Source: Cymodocea nodosa (taxonomy: Eukaryota > Streptophyta > Magnoliopsida > Alismatales > Cymodoceaceae). Taken from it: a stretch of 64,000 nucleotides of DNA. Position 1 is the first letter of the stretch. Every line of letters starts with the position of its first letter. The DNA lies in contig CM072342.1 in assembly GCA_036874045.1 (NCBI GenBank), positions 4,486,501 to 4,550,500 of the forward strand, written 5' to 3'. Positions 33,501-44,849 of this stretch are shown piece by piece. The notes below the pieces were generated by a model. It was given only the letters and a program-made list of their open reading frames with translations, searched no databases and was not told the DNA's origin. The translations under genes and the position numbers were made by a program.

Positions 33501-36500
33501 CTTTTCATATGGCCTAATACTAGATAGTATGTATTCTTGAAATTGTTGGTGTTGTACATGCACCTGTCCTCCTAATGGACTCTCTTCAGTAGACATTACT
33601 TCCCACAAGTAGGTGTAATACGTCCTACATAATATATCTAATGGTATTTACTTAGTGGCAAATGATTAACAAAGCTTCTAAGTAGATATTGTTGAGTCAA
33701 TGCAAAAGGTACTAGACATCCTAGTAAGATGGTTGATATGAAGATTGTGGTTGGTACGAAGGCTGATAATAGACAAGCATCAAGTGGTAGGAAGCATCGT
33801 ACTCTTGTGGCATTTGTTGAGAATAATGCAAGAATTGAAACGAGGTCCCATTCATCCCTTACCATGACTTAGAGTTGGATCATATGAAGATCTTATTCTT
33901 CTTTTATTAAAGAAATTTTTTAGTACTTCTAAAATGTGACAACCATTTTTCAACAAATAAACCCAATACACATGAGAATAGTCATCAATGAATATAATAT
34001 AATATTTATGATTAGACACTAAACCAACTCTAGTAGGACCTCAAACACCACAATAAATTAATTCAAATAGACTTTGACTCAAAACTAAATGTAAACAACA
34101 AAAGGTTACATGGTGCTACTTACCCAAGATTACTTACAAAAAGAGACACTAAAATCTACGGTAAACCCTACTACAACCTACAATGAGAAGAATGACCTAA
34201 ACAACAATGCCAGAGGATTGACAACTTGAATGTAGATATTAGAGAAACTAGACCATGAGGTATCCCATCATAAATCTAACGGTACACTCTTGACCCTTGC
34301 TTATGGCCTACAGCAATCCCCCTCTCTATTTGCAAATTCTGAAAAATACATTGAAAAGGAAAAACATCACATACTAAATTGTTCAATGACAACACCAATG
34401 GACAACAAATTTACTGAAAAATTGAATACATAAAGAACATTATCTAAGATAATCTAGGAAGAGGTTTCTACAACCCCTTGTCCAAACTAACAAGAACAAA
34501 CATTAACAATGGAAATAGAATGAATATTAGACAATTGAAATAAATGAGTGAAAATGTCACAAATACCTTACATGTATAAAGAGACACCAAAATCTATAAT
34601 CCAAGACTATCCTTAGAAGTAAGGCACTAGTACTAGAGATAGTACTAGCATGTGATGTTGCGGTGGCAACCTGAAATTGTAGGAAGCATTCATAATCAGC
34701 CTAAGAGATAGATATTGCCTACTTGACTTACAATGTACCAAATGTGCGCAGTCTAGAAGATGTATCCTTAATGGAGGGATTAGCCCAAGATGCTTCTCAA
34801 ACTTGACCTAGCAATAGTCAGAACAATATCCTATGCACCTACAATGTTGACATGGTGATCCACACCCATTTACATTGCCTGTACGTCCTCCTCCTTGGTC
34901 ACCACCTTGGCCACATCCAAATGAAGCCACCAACATAAACTGGTCTATAGTGGACAGTGCAGTGACAGAAATTCTTAGAACTCTGAAAAACATGGCATTA
35001 AGATTTAGAATAATTTTAGCTCTCAAAATCTGCCTATGAATTTGTGACATGAGACCAAGATTGAGATAGGAGAGAAACATAGTCATTGCAAGTTCATCCT
35101 AGGTGACGTATCTTACAAACATCAACAATCAATGGTTAATATATGTCAAGCTCATCTAATAGAATATGTAGAGAGGTATTACATCCCACATGAGGTTGAT
35201 TCATAGGTAACAAGCCAACACAATTAAGGGTCGATGGGTGCAAAGAGTCATGACTGAAGGAGAGTCTTGATCTGCAATGCAGTAATGTCAATGAGAGTCA
35301 ATCTACCTATCAAGAGGGCATCAAGTGGAGTGCCGATGGTTATGGAAAGCTAAAAGTCACATACAAGCAACTAAAAGCAAGGATAGCCAGAGGAGCGCAA
35401 CCATTGACATGCAAAGCTAACACATGTTAGCAGGAGAGTACTGTTAGAGGAGCCATTACAAAAGATGAATAGTCACATCGAGTTGTAACGGTGAAGCTCA
35501 AGAGATGCAACTCTTGAACTAAGAATGAATAGAGTCTATATAAGGAGTTCAAGGAGGCAGAGCTAAAGCACACTACTACACACAACCAAAGACTTTTCGT
35601 TAATGAAGGTAAGTCATTAGACATTATAGGACAAGTGTTGCCATGTAAAGGCTTTATAGGTGTATAAGACCACTGACTTTTTAACTAAAGAATTCAAGAC
35701 AAGTTGATCGAAGATTGAGATCATCAATGCCAACAAGGTTTGTGTCAACTCACAAGAAAAACCCTATGACAAGAGGCATACAACTTTGGTACTGATCTAT
35801 CATTCTATCAAAGTGTAAACAACTTCTCATAAACCTTGAATACTTTGGATATGTTCTTCTCATGTCCATATGTAATCTATACATGTCTCAAATTTTCCTC
35901 ATCAAATGAAACACCATAACAGCACACACAACATTCGGTTTCATACCATTTATTAACCATAAGATTATTGCTACATCATTTGCATATCAATCTTCATATT
36001 TTCCATCTTTCTCATCAAGAGGAGGATTCATAAAATGCTTTAATTTCCTATGTATCACAATGAAAGTTTCAAAACTTTTAGCCCATAGGAGGTAATTCTT
36101 GCCATTCAATGTCTTGGACATGCCCGTATGATTCTTCACCAATGCTTCTCTTGACACCATGATTGATTCTTGCCCACAAACAGTCAAGAACAGTCCTTTA
36201 TCTGATCAGTCCAACAGGAATGAAAACAACAGCAATTTTGTTGCACAAACACCATCCAAATACACAATCAAACAGTCTGAAAGTGCTAATAACGTGGACA
36301 GCACATGTCCACACACAAATAAGAGAGATTTAGGGTTTTGGTGGCCTAAAACATAGGGAACATCAGCAACATTCTCACAAAAAATGCTGGAAAGCCTTCC
36401 CAACCCGGCCAAAATGGCCTGCTGGGCTTAGAGAAGGGAGATGGAGGGGATTGGAGGGATGGGGGCGGGTGCTAGCACCTGTATAGGGGCTGGACAGCCT

Positions 36501-39500
36501 AGATCAAAGTCCCTGGTTGGGTTGGCTGGGTTCAATAAAGGCTGAGGAAGGTGGAATCAGACCAGAAGTTGATGAAAGAGAGAAGAAAGGAGGTGAACAG
36601 ACAACAGACACTGATGGTGGCCAAGAATGACCTAGATGTAGCTAACAGAGAGAAAGGGAGGTGAGGGCAACGATAGGGTGATGGGTGGGCTGGTGGTGGG
36701 AAGAGGAAGAGCAGATGGTGGGTTTCTACAGTGGCAAAGGGCTGCCAATGGTTGTTTTTGCAGTAGAAGATGGCAAACACCTAGGGTTTGGATATACCCT
36801 TCGATAACCTTGACTCTGATACTATGTTAGAGGAGAAAATCAAAATGGGATAAGTACAAATGAAAAGTTGCAAGAAGACATATAAAGGTTTTTGGATAAA
36901 TGGATATTCAATAATCCAATAATAGATAATAACATCCAAATATAGAAAAACTCTAATAACTCTAACAAACACCATTTAATTGATGTGTGCTTTTAAGATA
37001 AAAAAGTTAAGTTCTGCATTGTATCTTCAAATGTGAACACAATCTGCAACATTTTAATTATTGTAAAATGCCTAAAAATTAAATTTAATTAGCTTTTTGT
37101 GTATCATGTCTTTGAATTATCCTAAAGTTTCAAGTCAGAATTCAAGGTTGTTAATTGAAATTCAACATTTCCATGCTTTTAGAAAATCTCTACCAAAATT
37201 TCCACCAATATTCAATACATCTCCTTTTTCCTTAAGACTAATACACGATATGAAACTAACTAAATATTATGGGTTCTAGTAAGGTTTGTGTGATGGGCCA
37301 CTTTGATCAAATCACACTACAACGTTCTCAATTCTGGTTGAGGGTAGGTTGTTCCAACTTCCAAGACCCCATCGCTTTCCTTGATTTCACTTCTCTGGTC
37401 CTTCTTACGTCCCTCTTTCAACATCACATTTTCTCAAAGAAACTAGTTCTCCCCACATATCCCCTTGAATAACAATCAACCCATCACTTATTCAAATATC
37501 AAATTTTAAATAAATTTAAGTTTTCAAATACTAAAAATGTGGTATATATCTGAAATCCTAATTTATTCTCAAATTTGTTTTAAAATTCATTGAAAGTTAT
37601 GCGGATATTATATAAGTAAATTCAAAATTTTGGTTGGGAAGCATTGTTAATAAATCACAAACTCATGTAACAATTAATAACATTTTGAATCAAATCAAAG
37701 CAAAATCCACACAAATCAGGCTCTAATTGACTAGTTAATGAAAAGCTAAATATCTGAACTACTGACTCAATGCTCAATAATCAAGTTAACAATATAATGC
37801 TCACTAAGCAATCAACTTTAACTGTGATAAATTATTATATGTGAAAACTGAAAATAGTAATTGAACTTCCATAAGACATTTATATTACTATACCCAGTAT
37901 TTATGCCATAACGATCTTGCAGCTTTTCTTTAGAAAAACATAACAAGTCTCCAACAGCTTTGATGCCAAGATCACTTTCCAAAGAACTTCCCAACTTTCC
38001 ACCCAATTGCTTCCTGCACATATGTTCGGGTCTTAAGGAAGAATAATGCAAAAACTTTTGTACATTATTACACTCAAAGCAAGCATCATTACAAGTATAC
38101 CCATATGGAGCATATTGCTTACATACACCTAATAAATACAATTACAAATACATACATATCCTATTATTTTTAACATGAAATGCAGTCTGTGGCATTAAGA
38201 ACTGTAAAACAGATTATTCCACTAATGAGAGTTGTCATGTATATGAGTCATTAGATAAATGGAAATCCAATAACACACTAAAATAATATTAATAATGATA
38301 ATAAATGTAGCACTCCCCCCTAAAGCTAAAGCATATATATCAATCATATCTAACTTGTTACAAAGTGACTCACAAGACCTTACACCTGAGTAGTATTTGG
38401 TTGAGCATACAAGAGTGTTTAATGCTTTTGCTCAAAAACATAGAGTGTGCAAACCAAGGTTATTAAGCTGCCAAGGCACCCAAGCATATAAGTTTTGTTG
38501 TTTTTCTTAATTTAATACATTAATAACTTGAAATATTAATGTACCAATGAAATTTAAACATAAGTAACACCTGCCAGCTACTACAAAATAGCTTATAAAC
38601 ATCGCAAGTAACAAATTAATAAGAAAAAATATAGGATCAAGTTCGAGCTTTAAAGTACAAAGTCTCCAACACTCAAAGTGAATATCCATAGCAAACTAAA
38701 ACCATGAATGCCAAATATGATGACTCTAATCTTCCCGGTAAATGACTCGATTCTGAGCACACTGCTTTTCACCAGTAACAGCAAGAAAAGCATCACCTTC
38801 ACTAGTGATTTAATTCTCCAAATGGTGTCATATCTAATCCATGCTGGTCCCAAAATTCCTAGATGAAAATTCTATAGGGTAACTACAACGTATCAACCTA
38901 ATTTATCCAAATTCCTGTGATGGCTTCTATTCCTTGAACCATAGTTTTTGTGGATTCATCATCCACGTCAATGCCCCTAGATAACTCCAAGCATGTTTTC
39001 TCCTACAAGCAACACCAATTGCACAAAATGAATTGGTGAGAGGCAAGATTCGATCATCCCACAATAGAGGTGTTGCAAAGGTGGCCATGGACATAGTGCT
39101 GTCGTGATGCTAAAGTGATTGGAGTACAGACCATATATCTACTATATATGTTAACATATTTCACACCCAAACTCATGTGGTATTATATGACAAGCTTGGA
39201 TATCAGAGCATATGGACATAAACAGGTGTGTTGGAATCTCCTGCATGGAAAAATGAGAGTAGTACTTCTATGTATATGTAAGTAGAGCCTCTCTACCTGT
39301 AATAAATTGATTATGGGTTGAATGTCCACCTTTCATCATAATATTAGAGCTAAAATATGATACTCTTAATCAAGTACACAACACCTTGCACACCAACCAG
39401 ATCTAAAAATAAGAATACTTGCAGGGCTTACAAAAAGTTTCAAGGTAAAGTCAGTGTTTGAGGAAAAATGGAAATAGTACTTCTAAGTATATAAGTAGAG

Positions 39501-42500
39501 ACCTCTCCACTCATAGTCAATTAATTTTAAATTAGATATCTGCATTTCAACCATGGGAGTAAATATATGTAATTATGGAATTCATAGATACAAAGATGCA
39601 TATGGATATGGAATATAAAATTGACAACCAAAAGTGTCTAAAATATGATTGTTAAAATATGCATGTGCTTGCTTGACTTCCATCATGATTGTCAAAATGG
39701 AAGAAATATGTTTCTTATAACCTCAGAAGTCAAAAGAAATATATAAATTCATCAACATCATTTAATGGACAGTAGTTTACATTTTCTTTATTGGCAAAGA
39801 AGCCAACAAGTCTTTTACTGATGAAGATGGAACTACAGTCTGTTGTGCAGGCTTATTCATGGCACTAGCAAGTTTTGCTAGCATCTGCAAAAAGAACAAG
39901 AGAATAATTAGGAAATTCCAGCAAGAATCGTAACTGAAGACAAGGAAAATGACCTTGGTGACATTTATATAAAAAGTGATTTCTTTATCTAGAAAAATGA
40001 CCATATGCCATGATATATTTTGAAATTTTAAATGTGAGAAGATTTGAACTTGTAAAATACAATAAAGTAGAAATGAAAAACAAAAAATGAACAAAGAAAT
40101 ATAAATAAAGCATAGACCTTGTTGTGTGCTATGCCAGCAGAACATGTAAATGTTGTCTCCTCCAAAACTTTCAAACGAAGACGTGCAACAATAATTGCAC
40201 CACAAGCTAATAATTTATCACCATAGCTTGCATTGCTTCTAGAAATCCACTCCTTGATATTTTCCTTAGCACTACAAACCTTGAAAGTCATTATAGAAGT
40301 TGTCACTATAGAAGATAAACATATATACATATGTATAGGTAGAACATTAACTTGGCATGGTGAAATTTTTATGCAAGCATTCATTTGATCCCTAAGGGCA
40401 AGCCTTGGTGCAGCATTAAGTGTTAGAGTTGAATATCAGTTATATAGTTGGTAGTCTTCAGACATTAGGATACCACTGGATGCCTGTTTATGTTGAGTAT
40501 CTAGTAAATCCCATATATGTAATTCTTTGTTTATTAGTGATTAATCACCATTTACGTGTCATTCTCATGTGGGTACCAAATCACTAAGAGAACTCAAGAT
40601 CCACCACAAGTTCTAGCTGTAGTCGTTACCCACACATCACCACTACCACCTGCCATTGTACAGAACCTCAACACCTCCCACCACCACTGGACAGCATCCC
40701 AAACTCTTCCACTACCATCAGCCAGGGACAACACCTCCTTTCCTACCAGCTAAGGCCAGCACATCTCCAGCCACCATTGGGCCTTTTCAAACCAACTTTC
40801 ACCTCAACTTCTTCTCCACCTCCCCATCCCCACCACCCTTCAGTACCTTCACAGGTCACCCTACACCAGACAAGCAGATTTCCTCACCTTATTGTGTCAA
40901 TTACATAAGCAATTGCATTACTGTTCAAACTCATGTCCTATGCTATCACTGTGCACATCATCATTATTGATGTGTGGACACATGTTATCCAAAAGTGTTT
41001 GTGCTCTCAGATAGTTGTGCCTGGAAGGTGTTTATACAGTGATCCCATTGTTTGTTCTCCAGATATACTACAGATTCTCAATAAATTAGATGTTTGTGTG
41101 TTGTTTCCATTAGTGAATAATGGTTCTCATAAATCATTGGCCAAGACTGTCAATGGCACATCCATGAAACACAATGAGAACTTTGAGATCTTTATTGTAG
41201 TCCATAGAAAGCTTTGGCATCTCACACACCTGCCCCATAATGTTAAAGATACCGCATACAAGGATTGGTATGTTGATAATGCTGTCATTTTGTTTTAATT
41301 AGCTAGCAACATGGAGTCTAATGTTGCCCATTGAATCATGATGTTTATTCCATCAGGAAGATTTGGAACATGTTGAAGGTTTCATATGGACATGACAAGA
41401 ACATTTTCAAAATATGTAAAGTATGAGTACTTGTTTACACTTCAATAGAGTAATTGTTCAGTATAAGAGCATTTCACCACCCTCCATGCAATTTTGAATG
41501 ATATTGATATTTACCAAGCATTGATAACAAATATCAGTAAGATGAGAAAAAACTAAGAGGAGTTGGCTATAGCTGCATAACTCTCCAATTTCAACATTCA
41601 GCTTTCCTCTCAAATCTATGGAAATGATTCCAGAATCACGTACTACATTTTCCAGAGTTCTTTGGATTTCCATAACTACACCCACACAAAATTTATTTCC
41701 ATAGCTACACGTACTCAAAATTTCAAATCGGTCAGCTATGATAGTTCTCTTATGGTTGTGAACATAATACTATCAGAAGAGGTCACAGTGGATGAGGAGA
41801 TGGCAAAGGATAACCTCATTTTGTTAGAATGGTGGTTGAGATGTTCGGCTGACCACAGCAGGCTCATGTCACTAATGAAGTCATCCTATTGCTAAACAGA
41901 CTATTATCATCTCATAGGTGGGCTACAAGTGCTTCTTAAAACTACAAGTTACTGACACCACTACCACAACATCACATTCAATTGCTTTAAGTACAAGTGC
42001 CTTACTTGACTTTTAAGGCAATTCTTAAATTATAGATGCAAGGGTTTCTTCTCATATGTCACGTGCAAATGAGCTTTTTATTAAGGATGAATCTTATGAG
42101 CTTTTCACAAGGACTCCATTTTTCCCTTGAATCTATCACATGGTCATATAACAATTATACTAAGGAGACAAGTGTTGCATGTCCTTCCCTGCAGTTTATG
42201 CAAAGATGCAATCTTTTAAGGTAAATGCATATCCCTGATTAAATATAGAAAGCAACAAGTTTTAGAAATGGTGTCTCACTTCCGAAAATCCAAGAATATG
42301 AGACTTCAGGACCTCTTCATCCATTTCTTGTTGTGTCTCAGGAGGCATTTCTAGAAGCATATGTTCAGCAGCATCAGTAAGATCAAGATAAACTTCATCA
42401 ATTGATGCACGCTCACACCGTCCATTTGTTGCAAGGATGGAAACTACCTGGCATAGTGGTCAGACTCAGATATATCAACCAGATACATTTTAAAGCATGT

Positions 42501-44849
42501 AAAATTACATGTATCGGTGCTTTGTGCCAAATGTACCTCTGAGCCAGCATTTCTGTATACATTCAAATCAGCTTTACCATGTGCTGTTGGAACTTGGATG
42601 AGATGGATATCTGGACAAACCCCTTTTGCTTCATCACCTCGCATGGAACTGAGCCCTTGTTTGCCAGTCTATTTCATTTTCCAAATAATCATTTAAGCAA
42701 TAAACATCTGCAGCTATTATCCTTACCGTTTCACACCAAATTTTCTAGCTTCATATCCCACGGCAATCAGACCTCCACCTCTCCAGGAATTGTATTGCAC
42801 TACAGCAGTTGGCAAACCCCTCAATTCTGGATGCCTTTTTTGCTCCACTGGAAAAAACATCAAGTTTTTGTAATATGCGTGCCAAAAGGCCTCACACAAT
42901 TAAAGGATATAAAAAAACATATAGTAAATTAGTAATATTGATTGAAGGATGAACTGGTTACAAAGGACCAAATTTGACAAAAAGGAATAACATATATTAA
43001 ATGAGAAAATTACTGGTAGACAAGACCGATGAAAGAAAAGATGAATTTTGGGTTAGTTGATCTCCCAAGATATGTTCCACGTAGTTTGCCTATTTTACAA
43101 GGCTCTGGTAATGCTTCCAGTCGCTAGACCATATGGTGCATCTGGAATGAAAACATGCTACCAAGATGACAAAAAGCTGGGGTCTTTGGAGTACGTAGAG
43201 ACCATTGCAAAACTTTGAGTTACCTGTTTCTTTTTTTTTTTGTAGACTTTATTTAGTTTCAGGCAGTTCTCATCATTAGTTTTGTTGGTAGATCAGTTAA
43301 TAAATTGGTGAATATCCCACATTTCTTCTCAAGAAATAAGGAAAAATAATATTTATTTGCTAATTACAGAATATTTAAATTTAGAAAATAATTTGAACCA
43401 ATGTACAAGAAATTTACAATTCCATAAATGGATAGATATGCACCATGCCCAGAAAATAAAAAAATCACAAACAAAAACACCATTCCTTGCTATGCAGAAT
43501 ACAAATCAAGATTCTTTTAGATAGGAATTTCACCTTGGAAAAACAGGTGCATCACAATGCAAGCAGGGACGGGAATTTGAATGACCAGTCTACCAGAACA
43601 ATAGAAATTTTGGTGAGACCAACAACAAGGGCCTATCGTAGATGCATATCCTCAGTTGACGGAGAACATTTGATGTAATTCTCAAAAGAACTATGCAACT
43701 GAAATAAGACCAGCAAATATTGCAACTAATCTCCAGCTTGAACAAATTCCACTCAAAAGCAGAAACAACTAATAAACTCCACAGGTGCCAATACAGCCAA
43801 TGGAGAAACCTACTCTCAAGAACCCATTTGGTGAACATATCAATCGAATCTCCTTTTGTAGCAGTTTTCTTCAGCTTGAGGGCTTGAACAAGTTCATTTT
43901 GACTTTTTTTTTTGAAAGTGAACATCTTTATTGAGTGGATGAAGTGATGACTCGTATCAATATGCCTGATTCCATCATGGAAATATCATAGCATTCAAAT
44001 CACCACAATGTATTATAGTCTATCTACTTTTTTTGTAGTGTATAGTACATCTACTTAAGTGCATGTTTCATGCAATTTATCGAACAAGTTATTCAAAATA
44101 AGTTTTGTCATAGATAGGGAGAAGATGAGGTCACAGTGGGAGTGCCAGGTGAAACGGGGTGCAACAGCACAGACGTCTTCCTCTTCACCTCATACAGACT
44201 CTGTGGAAGCAGGGAGGATTGAGCGCAGTGGTGGAGTGGCCAATGCCTTAGTTGTCTATTATGTCAAAGGAGAACTTAGGGAGCGTTTGGCGGGTGCTTC
44301 TGGAAACAGCTCCAACTCGTAAACATTTTCTAAGGGACTCTTCTAAACAAACGCATAGAGATGCTCCTACTGGAAGATACATCTCCCTGAACTACTACTA
44401 CTACTCAAACTTATTTTTAGGAGCTGCAAAATGGCAACTCCTTCGATTCCTGAACTGTAGCCACAGTGCCAATAGGAACTTCTACTGTAGTGACTCTTGA
44501 CTACTACAGTAGCAATAGTCTCTCTTGCCAAACACATAACTATGTTTGATTTCGCGATGCAGCTCCGCAAGCATCAAACAACGCAAAACTCAAGTAGCAA
44601 ATAGTTTAAAATGCAGTATTCAAACATAAGAAGGCAGGAATCCAATCAGTGCGTCCGTCATTGAAGAAGAAGAGCGCCTGAAGAGGAGATATCGCCAAAG
44701 CAAATGAAGAGGTGGAAGAATAAGAAATCGTGAAGACAACAAGGGGGATTTCCCTTCTCTTTCTTACCTTGGACGTAGAAGCAATCCATGTCTACATGGG
44801 CGATGACGCGAGGAGCATCCTGCGACAACTCCGGCCGAGGGATCGGCAT
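24530..44849 (-). CDS. POLH: DNA polymerase eta (Y-family translesion polymerase), 14 exons, 637 aa
   Basis: I read minus-strand exons at 44849-44768, 42847-42727, 42648-42537, 42447-42280, 40279-40118, 39884-39781, 38013-37894, 32578-32455, 30369-30256, 30127-29936, 25941-25836, 25769-25630, 25007-24905 and 24795-24530. All 13 introns are GT-AG and the frame is continuous. It is a nuclear polymerase that copies past UV photoproducts. The catalytic acids are present: D20 in HVDMDCFYVQ and D122-E123 in ASIDEVYLDL. Further family landmarks are VQYNSWRGGGLIAV, EARKFGVKRSMRGDEAK, FTCSAGIAHNK, KPAQQTVVP, KQLGGKLG, KSHGCGKTFPG and KKFPSKSCPLRYG (finger, thumb and little-finger regions). The tail has a ubiquitin-binding UBM (IDPSVVDELPMEIQREV, 593-609) and a PIP-like end (SSRIFDYYS, 625-633). 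Arabidopsis POLH is slightly longer (about 670 aa). The exon 5 start is the least certain border. Introns of 1.8-5.3 kb hold retroelements. Confidence 0.95.
27756..27773 (+). repeat. Target-site duplication, left copy, of the 5'-truncated LINE
   Basis: AACAATAACTAGTTGCCT here matches AACAATAACTATTTGCCT at 28724-28741 at 17 of 18 positions. Confidence 0.85.
27774..28723 (+). mobile_element. 5'-truncated L1-type LINE, about 950 bp, in POLH intron 10
   Basis: The plus strand encodes the ORF2 C-terminus with a zf-RVT region: GNYPTKSWYSLL followed by KSIWKSLALLKVQVFVCLL (about 27920-28035), then a frameshift into GWSGDLICSLCNL.LESTRHLFMN (about 28072-28145), and WSIWKLRNNISF near 28300. The element ends in a short A-run at 28717-28725 and is flanked by an 18-bp direct repeat, the hallmark of target-primed insertion. 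It runs opposite to POLH and sits within the Copia remnant. Confidence 0.8.
28724..28741 (+). repeat. Target-site duplication, right copy, of the 5'-truncated LINE
   Basis: It follows the A-run directly and differs from the left copy at one base (G to T). Confidence 0.85.
30600..31250 (-). mobile_element. RTE-type LINE remnant, copy 3, in POLH intron 8
   Basis: Minus-strand 31248-30964 is open for 94 codons and reads as the end of an RTE reverse transcriptase: DRKIYKNKTFKYL, then EIKVGWMKWINASRVLCDRK, then KLKEKFYKT and LYGSKY. Degenerate 3' sequence continues to about 30575, where an ACAATA-type repeat marks the end. It is the best preserved of the three RTE copies and has the same orientation as the others. 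Confidence 0.7.
31260..32454. other. Remaining POLH intron 8, nothing recognised
   Basis: Very AT-rich sequence with no coding similarity or structured repeats that I can identify. Confidence 0.5.
35180..35787 (+). mobile_element. Candidate solo LTR inserted in the Copia gag
   Basis: Gag reading on the minus strand stops at about 35788 and resumes at about 35179. Comparison with the intact gag order in the intron 4 copy marks the 608 bp between as inserted. It is flanked by GGTAT (35175-35179) and GGTAC (35788-35792). It contains TATATAA at 35537-35543, followed by gagttcaagg. The ends lack a clean TG...CA, so the class is uncertain. Confidence 0.45.
36825..36967 (-). repeat. LTR (5') of the intron 7 Copia element, 143 bp
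   Basis: On the minus strand it starts TGTTAGAG and ends CTCTAACA, an 8-bp perfect inverted terminus, and is followed by a tRNA-iMet-type primer site. It is similar in length and first bases to the LTR at 40421-40567. Confidence 0.75.
37000..37893. other. Proximal part of POLH intron 7, nothing recognised
   Basis: AT-rich intron sequence. Short open stretches such as 37269-37472 (+) show no family resemblance. Confidence 0.45.
38014..39780. other. POLH intron 6, nothing recognised
   Basis: 1767 bp of AT-rich sequence without a clear transposon signature. A short similar block (agtagtacttctatgtatat...agtagagcctctc near 39249 and atagtacttctaagtatat...gtagagacctctc near 39474) suggests a diverged local duplication. 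Confidence 0.4.
40421..40567 (+). repeat. LTR (5') of the intron 4 Copia element, about 147 bp
   Basis: It starts TGTTAGAGTT and ends CATTCTCA, followed by a GGTACCAAATCAC primer-like site. The start matches that of the 36825-36967 LTR. Confidence 0.55.
40421..42230 (+). mobile_element. Degenerate Copia 5' portion filling POLH intron 4
   Basis: An LTR (40421-40567) is followed by a primer-like TGGGTACCAAATCAC, a Pro/Thr-rich leader (to about 40970) and gag. Gag reads FEIFIVVHRKLWHLTHLP (about 41184-41240), a stretch ending near 41400 in YEYLFTL, then HFTTLHAILNDIDIYQAL near 41470-41530 and EELAIAA near 41560. It is the same family as the intron 7 and intron 10 copies but runs antisense to POLH. 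Everything after gag is missing or unrecognisable. Confidence 0.65.
44279..44536. mobile_element. Possible MITE in POLH intron 1
   Basis: About 258 bp bounded by GGAGCGTTTGGCGGG on the left and CTTGCCAAACACA on the right, imperfect inverted ends that share GTTTGGC. The inside has several CTACTACT/AGTAGT runs. Plant MITEs of hAT and PIF type often have GTGTTTGG ends. I could not fix a target-site duplication. Confidence 0.35.

Larger units (their letters stand above)
33890..36967 (-). mobile_element. Degenerate Copia element in POLH intron 7 (LTR, PBS, gag, knuckle, integrase)
   Basis: On the minus strand from right to left: an LTR (36967-36825), a primer-site-like TAGTATCAGAGTCAAGG (36824-36808), a leader, and gag from 36187 (MSKTLNGKNYLLWAKSFETF, then VIHRKLKHFMNPPLDEKDGKYED). 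Gag continues to about 35790, is broken by a 608-bp insert, and resumes at about 35175. A CQHCR knuckle remnant lies near 34855, and an integrase stretch (GPTRVGLVSNHKYYIIFIDD) near 34060-33980. RT, RNaseH and the 3' LTR are not seen. It has the same orientation as POLH. Confidence 0.7.

Noticed and set aside
34808-35086. Gly/Cys-rich minus-strand open frame that might look like a small secreted protein
   Set aside because: It is the gag C-terminus and knuckle of the intron 7 Copia element.
35786-35798. TGGTACTGATC resembling a retroelement primer site
   Set aside because: On the other strand it is part of the gag reading frame; the resemblance is coincidental.
40656-40970. Pro/Thr-rich open frame in POLH intron 4
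   Set aside because: It sits between the LTR and gag of the Copia remnant, in the leader position, and ends without a recognisable domain.
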